Assembly: GCA_009780015.1 (NCBI GenBank)
Contig: WRAW01000017.1
Span: 1-38,124 of the forward strand
Direction of reading: 5' to 3'
Length of the DNA stretch: 38,124 nucleotides
DNA from: Defluviitaleaceae bacterium
Lineage (GTDB): Bacteria > Bacillota > Clostridia > Lachnospirales > WRAA01
The position numbers and the translations under genes are program-made. The first letter of the stretch is position 1. Each line of letters starts with the position of its first letter. This document shows, one piece after another, positions 31,217 through 38,124 of the stretch. The notes below the pieces were generated by a model. That model was not told where the DNA came from. It saw only the letters and a list, made by a program, of their open reading frames with translations, and did no database searches.

Positions 31217-32059
31217 TTATTGCAGCAATTCCTTGTATACGACCGATTTCGCGATTCCGCGGTCGCGGGCTACGGCCTTCATCGCGGACTTTGGGTCGAG
31301 GCCGGTGTTTATGTAGGCTTCGACGTGCTGGGGAATTGTCATGTCGTCGAACTGGGCGCGTTCCTGCTTAAGCAGGGCCTGCTTGCTTGCGCCCTCGACG
31401 ACGATCACAAATTCGCCGCGAAGTTCGGTGTTCGCCACAAGCTCGGATAATTCGGCTAGAGTTCCAATGATGGTTTTTTCGTACAGCTTGGTGAGTTCGC
31501 TTATTACGGCGGCATTGCGCCGGGCGTCTATATGGGCGGCGAGGTCGGCTACGGTTTCGCGCAGCCTGTGCGGGGATTCGTAAAAGATGTGCGTCCTGGT
31601 ATCGTCCGCCAGTTCGGTTATTCGGCGGCGGCGATCCTTCGCGTCGCGCGGCAAAAAGCCCTCGAATACGAAGCCGCCGCCCCCAAGCCCGGAGACCGCC
31701 AGCGCCGCCGAGTGCGCGGAAGCCCCAGGCGCGCAGGTTACGTGTATGCCGTGCCGGTGGCAGAGCCGCACTATGTCCGCGCCGGGGTCGCTGACGGCGG
31801 GCATTCCCGCGTCGGTTACAAGGGCGACGCTCTTGCCGCTTCGCAGCAAGTCCAGCAGGTGGGAGCCTTTGGTGCGGCTGTTGTGCTCGTGGTACGATGT
31901 CAGCGGCGTGGCTATCTCGAAATGATTCAGGAGCTTGCGGGTGTGGCGCGTGTCCTCGGCGGCGATTATGTCGACCTCGCGCAGCAGGCGCAGCGCCCGC
32001 AGCGTGATGTCTTCCAGGTTGCCTATGGGCGTCGCGCAGATGTACAGTGTGCCGCTCAT
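31217..32059 (-). CDS. rsmI: 16S rRNA (cytidine1402-2'-O)-methyltransferase
   Basis: SAM-dependent methyltransferase for C1402 in the ribosomal P site; 280 residues. The tetrapyrrole-methylase-like fold is shown by CATPIGNLEDITLRAL, AEDTRHTRKLLNHFEI, TDAGMPAVSDPG and GFLPRD. The C-terminal segment LGLDPKSAMKAVARDRGIAK.. is usual. The start is ATG 32059 behind AGGGGGGATTT. It lies in a - strand run downstream of the MBL and asnB genes. Confidence 0.95.
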   Translation of the reverse strand: MSGTLYICATPIGNLEDITLRALRLLREVDIIAAEDTRHTRKLLNHFEIATPLTSYHEHNSRTKGSHLLDLLRSGKSVALVTDAGMPAVSDPGADIVRLCHRHGIHVTCAPGASAHSAALAVSGLGGGGFVFEGFLPRDAKDRRRRITELADDTRTHIFYESPHRLRETVADLAAHIDARRNAAVISELTKLYEKTIIGTLAELSELVANTELRGEFVIVVEGASKQALLKQERAQFDDMTIPQHVEAYINTGLDPKSAMKAVARDRGIAKSVVYKELLQ

Positions 32060-32072
32060 AAATCCCCCCTGG

Positions 32073-32750
32073 TTAACCGATGTTTTGCTGTTTCTTCCAA
32101 GCCTCCGGCAGAGAGGCTTCCATTCGCGCAAGGACTGCCTTCGTCTGCGGCTTGTTGTGCCCGGATACGCAGAAGTCGAAGTCGAGCTCCTTGTAGAATT
32201 TAATCATGCGTTGGAAAATTCCTATATCCGTGTTAATATGCGGGACTATTTCCTCGTCTGTGTCGCCGATATTGTCTCCGGCGTACAGGACTTTTTCAAC
32301 CGCGTCATAGACGCTTATGCAGTCGGCCGTGTGGCCGGGCGTATGAAAAATGCTTATTCCGTCGCCGGGGAAGTGCAGGCTCGCGTCAAACACCAGGTTC
32401 GGCAGGCATTTGCGCACTTCGCCGTCGATGTATTCCGAACGCCGGTGCAAGCTGTCGTCCCATTGCTCTATCAGCAGGTCGCGGCATGTTGTGTGCGAGA
32501 TTATAAGGCTTTTGTCAAATATCCAGTTTCCCCATACGTGATCCCAGTGGCTGTGAGTGTTGACAACTATTATCGGTTTAACGTTATTGCCAATATATTC
32601 TAATATCGGAGTAACGCTGCCGCTGCCCAGGCCGGTGTCGATGACGTAATTGTAGTTTGTCCCGAGAATAAGCCCAAGATTCAAGCCGTAACCGTGCTCC
32701 ATGGGTTCGGTGAACATGATGTTGCGGTCGGTGATCTTAATCGGCTTCAT
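32073..32750 (-). CDS. MBL-fold metallohydrolase
   Basis: A 225-residue protein with the metallo-beta-lactamase zinc motif NTHSHWDH (HxHxDH), a later His in HTPGHTADC, Asp in LYAGDNIGD and His in VSGHNKP. Substrate unknown; proteins of this shape often act as glyoxalase II-like thioesterases or lactonases. The start is ATG 32750 after AAAGGACGCC; ATG/GTG codons upstream overlap asnB further. It overlaps the asnB stop by 14 bp, so the two are coupled. Confidence 0.9.
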   Translation of the reverse strand: MKPIKITDRNIMFTEPMEHGYGLNLGLILGTNYNYVIDTGLGSGSVTPILEYIGNNVKPIIVVNTHSHWDHVWGNWIFDKSLIISHTTCRDLLIEQWDDSLHRRSEYIDGEVRKCLPNLVFDASLHFPGDGISIFHTPGHTADCISVYDAVEKVLYAGDNIGDTDEEIVPHINTDIGIFQRMIKFYKELDFDFCVSGHNKPQTKAVLARMEASLPEAWKKQQNIG

Positions 32751-34587
32751 GCTGAGGCGTCCTTTCACTGAAATACTGTTCGTGCCATATCAGGAAGGTG
32801 TAGACCGTCCAGATTTTGCGGCTGTTGTCGGCCTTGCCGGACTTGTGGGCGTCCAGCAGGCGAAGCAGTTCGCCGGTTACGAAGAAATTAGCGGCGGATT
32901 CTCCTGAGAATACCGCCCGCACCTTGCCGTAGTACTTGCCCTCGCGCAGCCATATCCTGATGGGCACGGGGAAGCCAAGCTTGCGGCGCTTGGCCCAGTC
33001 TTCGGGAAGGTGCTTCTTGGCGGCCAGCCGGAATGCGTGCTTTGTGGCGTGCCTATTGACGCGCAGTTGCGTGGGTATGCGCGAACTGACCTTGAAGACC
33101 TCTATGTCGAGCAGCGGCACTCGGAGCTCGATGGAGTTTGCCATGCTCATTTTGTCGGCTTTTAGCAGTATGTCGCCGACCATCCAGAAGTTGATGTCGA
33201 TGTATTGCATTTTTGTTATGTCGTCGTAGTGGGAGACCTTGTCATATGCAGGCTTTGTGAGTAGTTCCGGCGGATAGTCTCCGCTTGGGCTGCGGAGTAT
33301 CTTTTCGCGCTCGGCCTTGGAGAAGATGCCGGCGTTGCCGAAGAAACGCTCCTCGACGGGCTTGGAGGCGCGGATCAGGAAGTTCTTGCCCTTGAAGCCG
33401 AAGGGGATGGCGCGTGCCAAGGCGGCCAGCGCTTTGCGCAGTGGAAGCGGCAGCTTTTTGAATTTGGCCAGCGAAAGCGGTTCCTGATAGATGTTGTAGC
33501 CCCCGAATAGCTCGTCCGCGCCTTCGCCGCTCATTACGCCTTTTACGTGAGCGCTTGCCAGCTTGCTGACGAAGTAGAGCGCCACGGCGGAGGGGTCTGC
33601 CAGAGGTTCGTCCATGAAGTACTGGACTGTGGGGAATGTGTCCCAAAACTCGTCGGGGCTGATTAGCTTGCTGTAGTTTTTGACGCCGATCTGCTCGGAC
33701 AGAGTGCGGGCAAGGTCGGTCTCGTTGTACTTGTGATAGTCGAAGCCGACGCTGAACGTGTTCTCGCCGCCGAAGCACGCGGCCACATAGGAAGAGTCGA
33801 CGCCGGAGCTCAGGAACGAGCCGACCTCAACGTCGGCGTACTTGTGCTTCGCTATGGATTCGGCGACGGCCTGCTCGATTTGCTCCACTGCCTGCTCCAG
33901 CGTCATGTCGGCCTGGGGCGAGAATGTCGGGTCAAAATAGCGGCTGATTTCCAGCTTGCCGCCGGAGTAGGTCAGGCAGTGAGCGGGCGGGAGCTTGTAC
34001 ACCCCGCGGAAGAATGTCTCGTCCAGGACGGAATACTGGAATGTCAGATAGTTTTCCAGCGCGGTATGGTTGACTTCCTTCACGAAGTCAGGGTGCTCAA
34101 GGAAGCACTTTATCTCTGAGGCGAACACAAGCTCGCCGTTTAACCGGGCGTAATAAAACGGCTTTATGCCGAAGTGATCCCGCGCGGCGAAGATTGTTCC
34201 GCGCGCGATGTCATATACGGCAAAAGCGAACATACCGCGCAAACGCCGCAGCATGTCATGCCCCTCTTCCTCGTAAAGGTGGATCAACACTTCCGTATCG
34301 GAGTTGTTGGCGAAGCTGTGGCCCTTCGAGAGAAGCTCCTCGCGCAGTTCCCTGTAGTTGTAGATTTCGCCGTTGAACACGATTACGATAGATTTGTCTT
34401 CGTTAAACATGGGCTGGCTGCCATGGTCAAGGTCGAGAAAGCCCAGGCGGCGAAAGCCGAACGTTACGCCTTCGCCAAGGTACGCGCCCTGATCTTCCGG
34501 GCCGCGGTGAGCCATACGCGCGCTCATGGCGTTAATTACTTGCCCTGTGTCTTGCAGCGTTCCCGTAAATCCGCAGATGCCGCACAT
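32737..34587 (-). CDS. asnB: asparagine synthase (glutamine-hydrolysing)
   Basis: Makes asparagine from aspartate, ATP and glutamine; 616 residues. The N-terminal Ntn glutaminase domain starts MCGICGF with Cys2 as nucleophile and shows FNGEIYNYRELREEL and NNSDTEVLIHLYEE. The C-terminal synthetase domain has the ATP pyrophosphatase loop LSSGVDSSYVA and SGEGADELFGGY. AGGAAGTGACACA precedes the ATG. It heads a - strand operon with the MBL hydrolase and perhaps rsmI. Confidence 0.95.
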   Translation of the reverse strand: MCGICGFTGTLQDTGQVINAMSARMAHRGPEDQGAYLGEGVTFGFRRLGFLDLDHGSQPMFNEDKSIVIVFNGEIYNYRELREELLSKGHSFANNSDTEVLIHLYEEEGHDMLRRLRGMFAFAVYDIARGTIFAARDHFGIKPFYYARLNGELVFASEIKCFLEHPDFVKEVNHTALENYLTFQYSVLDETFFRGVYKLPPAHCLTYSGGKLEISRYFDPTFSPQADMTLEQAVEQIEQAVAESIAKHKYADVEVGSFLSSGVDSSYVAACFGGENTFSVGFDYHKYNETDLARTLSEQIGVKNYSKLISPDEFWDTFPTVQYFMDEPLADPSAVALYFVSKLASAHVKGVMSGEGADELFGGYNIYQEPLSLAKFKKLPLPLRKALAALARAIPFGFKGKNFLIRASKPVEERFFGNAGIFSKAEREKILRSPSGDYPPELLTKPAYDKVSHYDDITKMQYIDINFWMVGDILLKADKMSMANSIELRVPLLDIEVFKVSSRIPTQLRVNRHATKHAFRLAAKKHLPEDWAKRRKLGFPVPIRIWLREGKYYGKVRAVFSGESAANFFVTGELLRLLDAHKSGKADNSRKIWTVYTFLIWHEQYFSERTPQHEAD

Positions 34588-34710
34588 TGTGTCACTTCCT
34601 TATTGCCATTTGTCTAAATGGATTTTATCTTTTGCCGATACTTCTTTTTGAGAATAGCTTTCAAAACATCGGCGCGGATACCTTTATCATTATCCTTGGC
34701 TGTCCTGCCT

Positions 34711-34739
34711 AGTATAGCACCTCCCGCTCGAAAATGAAA
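34711..34739 (-). promoter_or_regulatory. possible promoter of asnB
   Basis: On the - strand an extended -10 TGCTATACT (box at 34716-34711) with a weak -35 TTTCAT 17 bp upstream, about 125 bp before the start codon. The rest of the 34588-34760 gap shows a short - strand open stretch without a start codon and no gene. Confidence 0.45.
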
Positions 34740-34760
34740 GGATAACTTTGCCGTTGTGGC

Positions 34761-34790
34761 TTTACAAGTCAAGCGTACATTGGGTATAAT
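34761..34790 (+). promoter_or_regulatory. promoter of the antiporter gene
   Basis: TTTACA 34761-34766, 18 bp spacer, TATAAT 34785-34790, then GGAGA as ribosome binding site and ATG 34806. Confidence 0.65.
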
Positions 34791-34805
34791 GGAGACAAAC
34801 TTTGA

Positions 34806-35717
34806 ATGGGCGGGATGATGGTGGAATCGTTGTTGCTTGCGTTTATAATGCTTGGCTTGATTGTAATTTCAAATCTGCTGCTAAAGGCGGTTCCTCAGGT
34901 ATCGCTTCCCCTGCACCAGATATTTCTGGGGGTATTGTTGGGATTCTTCCCAATTTCTCAAGCATTTCATCTTGAAACTGAAATGTTTATGCTATTATTT
35001 GTTGCCCCTCTGCTGTTTATGGACAGCAAGCATACGCAAAACCGCGATCTGTGGAAGTACAAGACGCCGATTCTGCTGCTGGCGCTTGGTCTTGTGTTCT
35101 CCACCACGATGATTGTCGGGCCGTTTATATCGTGGATGATACCGGGTCTGCCCCTTGCGGCGTCCTTTGCGCTGGCGGCAATTCTGTCGCCAACCGACGC
35201 CGTTTCCGTAAAAGCGATATCAGGCAAGATCAAAATGCCGCACAACATACACACGATCATTGAAGGCGAGTCGCTGCTAAACGACGCTTCTGGGCTTGTG
35301 GCGTTCAAGTTTGCCCTTGCCGCCCAGCTTACGGGGGTATTTTCGCTGTGGGTTGCCGGAGCGGACTTTATTCTGCTTTCGATTGGCGGGATAGCGGTTG
35401 GCGTAGGCTTGATGTACGCGGTGATGCTTGTCACCAGGAAGCTTGTAAGCCTTGGCGTCGAGGATGCCAGCGTATTTACCCTGATACAGATTATAACTCC
35501 GTTCGTGGCGTTTTTAGCCGCCGAGCACTTCGAGTTTTCGGGGGTGCTGGCCGTTGTCGGCGCCGGGATATTCGCGTCTATGAATCGTGCGCGCATTATT
35601 ACGATGCAGGAAGCTCATACCCGTTTTGTAGCGGAGGGGGCGTGGAGCACACTGCTGTTTGTACTTAACGGGCTTGTGTTTGTGCTGCTCGGTATGCAGC
35701 TGCCGCATATTGTGTAA
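34806..35717 (+). pseudogene. Na+/H+ antiporter, CPA1/NhaP type, N-terminal part (ends at in-frame TAA)
   Basis: First 303 codons of a sodium/proton antiporter. About eight to nine hydrophobic helices and the ion-transport motifs are visible: AAILSPTDAVSVKAISG and GESLLNDASGLVAFKFAL. The frame stops at TAA 35715-35717, yet the same frame resumes directly and continues to 36797 with the rest of the protein. The undisturbed gene would be 663 residues, close to the usual 660-690 for this family in Bacillota. A nonsense mutation, a sequencing error or readthrough are all possible; transport by this half alone is doubtful. Confidence 0.85.
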
Positions 35718-35738
35718 TCGAGGTTTGTAGATCACGCT

Positions 35739-36797
35739 GTGCTGCTGCTTGACATAGGCGTAGTCCTCGTAATTTACGAGTCGATTATGCTTATCCGGTT
35801 TGTGTGGGTGATGCTGCTTTATAATAACGAGGACGGTAGCCGCGTGAAGAATGCCTTGCTGATAACGCTTTCCGGCGTAAAAGGGGCGATTACCCTGGCC
35901 GCCTGTTTCTCCATACCCCTTGTGATGACATTGGCGGACGGGACGGAGGCTCCGTTTTTTGAGCGTGATCTGATCCTGTTCATAAGCGGCGGGGTCATCA
36001 TTGTTTCGATTTTGGTCGCCAGCGTGATACTGCCGGTGATCTTCCCCAAGGAGGCAGGAAAGAAGGAAGACATGGAGCTGACTACGAGGGGCAAGCTGCT
36101 GAAGTCCGCCGTTGCTCAAATATCAAGCTATACGAGCGAAGATAACAAACATGCCGCCAATTTTCTGCTGATGTATTACGAGGGCTTGATGCATAAAAGG
36201 TCTACCGAACCGGCAGCCGGGGATATACGCTTCATAAAAAGGAACGAGATGGCGATATTCAAAATAGGCCTTACCGTGGAAAGGGACGAGCTTTCGCGGC
36301 TTATTTCGCTTGGAAACAGCGGCTTTGACGCGGAAGCGCTTCGCAGTATCAGGCAGACTATCGAATACAAGCTGGCACGCCTGGAGAACAGGTTATTCTT
36401 CGAGTCCGCCTACCTGCACATGCGTTTAATTTATGATAAAATGGGGAACGTAGACAATGATGAACTAGTGCGCGTAAAAATGTACACCACGGATGTGGCC
36501 GTCAGGGAGATCAACAAGCTGGAGACCTCTAAAAACGTCTCTGCGTGCCGCGCCGCCGCAGCGCATTTCCGGTATAAGCTGGACACCTTCCTAAGTATGC
36601 ACCATTGCGAAACAAGCGGCAAGTATAACAGAGATATCCGAGAACTCGCCCACAAAGCGAGGCAGGCCGAGAAAAGCTTGCTGAACAGCTTGTATAGAAG
36701 GGGAGAAATAGACAATGCCACAAGGGTTCGGTTAATGCTGGATATTGAACTGGAAGAAGTGGCACAATTAGAGAATGAAGCTGATGGTGAAAACTAA
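35739..36797 (+). pseudogene. Na+/H+ antiporter, C-terminal part
   Basis: Same reading frame as 34806-35717, after the TAA. It opens with the remaining membrane helices (VLLLDIGVVLVIYESIMLIRFVWVML), then LLITLSGVKGAITLAACFSIPLV, a conserved antiporter helix, another helix at about residues 85-105, and a cytoplasmic helical tail of about 220 residues. GTG 35739 could start it but has no ribosome binding site, so independent translation is unlikely. It is best read as the second half of one interrupted gene. Confidence 0.85.
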
Positions 36798-36811
36798 ATT
36801 GATTAGGGTTA

Positions 36812-36839
36812 TTGCAAATCGCACAGAATATGCTATAAT
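36812..36839 (+). promoter_or_regulatory. promoter of cheV
   Basis: TTGCAA 36812-36817, 16 bp spacer, TATAAT 36834-36839, about 80 bp before ATG 36922. Confidence 0.65.
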
Positions 36840-36921
36840 TAGTTTTAAGAGAATTTTTTGACGGCTTACGCCAGCCACAATTATTATACAGCGAGACTAG
36901 AATAAATCAGGAGGTTTTACG

Positions 36922-37848
36922 ATGAGCAAGCAACCCAAAAAAAGTGAAATACTTATTGAGTCTGGAACGAATGAGCTTGAGGTGATGGAGTTCACAATAG
37001 CCGACCGTCACTTTGGAATCAATGTAGCGAAGGTTGTGGAGATAATGCAGAGCACAACCGTGAACCCAATGCCCAACGCTAACCCGTATATCGAAGGTAT
37101 ATTCAAGCCGCGCGACACAATCATGACGGTTATAAACCTCCCGATGTATCTTAACCTTGACAGCCATCAGAGCTCCGAACGCGACATATTCATAATCACA
37201 AACTTTAACAAGGCCAGTTCGGCGTTTCGCGTCAATACGGTGGAGGCGATACACCGCATTTCATGGACGGCCATCGAGAAGCCCGACGAAGCTATTTACG
37301 GCGGGAACGACGGCGTTGCCACAGGTATCGCCCGCTTTGACGGGCGGCTTATCACAATTATCGATTTCGAGAAGATAATAGGCGACATCAACCCAAAGAC
37401 CACCATCCAAATATCTGAAATAGAGCGTATGCCTGACCGCGAGCCGGTATCGCGGCCTATCATGATAGCTGAGGACTCGCCGTTTTTGAAGCAGCTTATC
37501 CTTGAAGCGCTGACCACCGCGGGGTATACCAACATCATCGACTGCAACAGCGGTCTTGAGGCTTGGAACAAGCTGAATGAGCTCAAGGAAGCGGGCGGCG
37601 ATATCGCGGAACATTGCAGTTGTGTCATCACGGATATCGAGATGCCGCAGATGGACGGGCACAGACTTATAAAACTGATCCGTGAGGACGAACATCTCAA
37701 GGTTTTGCCGTGTATAATATTTTCATCGTTAATCAACGAGGAGATGATGCGCAAGGGCATTTCGCTCGGCGCTACGGCTCAGATATCCAAGCCTGAGATC
37801 GGCCAACTTGTCGGGCTTATCGACAAATATGCCATAAGAATTCAGTAG
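36922..37848 (+). CDS. cheV: chemotaxis coupling/response regulator protein CheV
   Basis: Couples chemoreceptors to CheA and adapts the signal; 308 residues. CheW-like domain at about 20-160 (ELEVMEFTIADRHFGINVAKVVEI, GIFKPRDTIMTVINLP, GRLITIIDFEKI). Receiver domain at about 178-305 with acidic pair in MIAEDSPF, phosphoacceptor Asp238 in VITDIEMPQMDG, Ser in FSSL and Lys in ISKPE. ATCAGGAGGTTTTACG precedes the ATG. It stands alone with a terminator; no other chemotaxis gene is in the window, although a hemerythrin is. Confidence 0.95.
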   Translation: MSKQPKKSEILIESGTNELEVMEFTIADRHFGINVAKVVEIMQSTTVNPMPNANPYIEGIFKPRDTIMTVINLPMYLNLDSHQSSERDIFIITNFNKASSAFRVNTVEAIHRISWTAIEKPDEAIYGGNDGVATGIARFDGRLITIIDFEKIIGDINPKTTIQISEIERMPDREPVSRPIMIAEDSPFLKQLILEALTTAGYTNIIDCNSGLEAWNKLNELKEAGGDIAEHCSCVITDIEMPQMDGHRLIKLIREDEHLKVLPCIIFSSLINEEMMRKGISLGATAQISKPEIGQLVGLIDKYAIRIQ

Positions 37849-37889
37849 ATTTTTCGTGAAATTATGAAATTATATGCAGTTTAATTGTG

Positions 37890-37913
37890 CCCCGAGTTGC
37901 GACTCGGGGTTTG
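37890..37913 (+). terminator. terminator after cheV
   Basis: Stem CCCCGAGT/ACTCGGGG with loop TGCG followed by TTTG, 40 bp after the cheV stop. Confidence 0.8.
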
Positions 37914-37997
37914 TACTTGCCGCAAGGATACGGCTATTTTTGCCTGCTTGAATATGCCATAGTGAATGAAATGGGGGCTTATATGCAAATTAGGCTT

Positions 37998-38124
37998 AGA
38001 ACCTGTTTAATATCTTTTCACCATTGTCTTGGCGGCTGATTTTCCGCCCTTCGTCGTCACTTCCTTCTAGCGTACCTTCCAGGTACGCGTCGTCGTCAGC
38101 TCCTAGAATGGCGAAAAATCAGGC
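37998..38124. repeat. MITE-like repeat, family R1-related (cut by window edge)
   Basis: Starts AGAACCTGTTTAATATC and contains the TCGTCACTTCCTTCTAGCG block, the GCGTACCTTCCAGGTACGC hairpin and a second GTCGTCAGCTCCTAG block, as in copies at 1, 3518 and 25606. The right end is outside the window. The terminal sequence differs after the first nine bases, so it may be a separate subfamily. Confidence 0.75.

Noticed and set aside
31532-32203. + strand open frame of 223 codons opposite rsmI
   Set aside because: rsmI on the - strand has all family motifs and a good ribosome binding site; the + frame is a G+C-driven shadow.
33242-33778. - strand open frame of 178 codons within asnB
   Set aside because: Frame shadow of the asnB synthetase domain, very Arg-rich and without a start signal.
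34588-34710. Short - strand open stretch upstream of asnB (…KDNDKGIRADVLKAILKKKY…)
   Set aside because: About 33 codons without a start codon, preceded by a stop; possibly a relic but not supportable as a gene.
1-38124. CRISPR array among the many repeats
   Set aside because: Repeats are dispersed, of different lengths and with inverted ends; no regular repeat-spacer pattern and no cas gene.

Overview
The window looks like chromosome from an anaerobic, endospore-lineage member of the Bacillota (Clostridia-like), probably uncultured. The basis is the gene repertoire: A-type flavoprotein, rubredoxin-like protein, hemerythrin, Fe-S aldo/keto reductase, CheV, the rpsP-khpA-rimM-trmD order, a GerMN-type lipoprotein-like protein, strong AGGAGG ribosome binding sites and TTGACA/TATAAT promoters with 17 bp spacing. 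No rRNA, tRNA or CRISPR array was seen. Species cannot be named from the sequence alone.

Layout. 1-3435: a + strand run of dppA-like D-aminopeptidase, flavodiiron protein and ferredoxin-type aldo/keto reductase. 3436-4120: a nest of three different inverted-repeat elements followed by the thrS promoter. 4121-8932: thrS-rimO-pgsA-yhbY and an Uma2 nuclease-fold gene, closely packed. 8974-10833: a secreted protein with a degenerate SNase-like domain and about 45 tryptophans in NNPWxWxG-like repeats. 10907-13592: an accessory patch with a GNAT gene, remnants of a holin-like toxin and a tyrosine recombinase, a complete hsdS without hsdM/hsdR, truncated DUF4276-like and AAA ATPase genes, and a structured RNA-like block. 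13635-15214: a NitT/TauT-type ABC permease and ATPase without a binding protein. 15250-15423: stacked hairpins, one set able to fold as a cloverleaf. 15719-17270: Nudix hydrolase, small acidic membrane protein, and an unknown putative regulator behind a palindromic operator.

17305-19580 (- strand): old yellow enzyme and a flavodoxin-like/SCP2 fusion. 19760-23732: murG, GerMN protein, rsmA and a PH-domain-like membrane protein whose last 38 or so residues are encoded by an inserted repeat. 23895-26724: GtrA, free methionine-R-sulfoxide reductase with a zinc-finger-like partner, a 44-residue rubredoxin-like protein and a hemerythrin, interleaved with repeats. 26860-30023: ffh, rpsP, khpA, rimM, trmD. 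30023-30652: two divergent XRE regulators. 30689-34587 (- strand): stalk-domain secreted protein, rsmI, MBL hydrolase, asnB. 34806-36797: a CPA1 Na+/H+ antiporter split by one in-frame TAA. 36922-37848: cheV.

The most distinctive feature is a population of MITE-like repeats. Elements with different terminal inverted repeats carry the same interchangeable internal hairpin cassettes, so they appear to grow by cassette exchange. They sit beside or inside genes: one supplies a protein C-terminus and another separates a promoter from its gene. Functionally the window mixes housekeeping translation, cell wall and lipid genes with oxygen and redox defence suited to an anaerobe.
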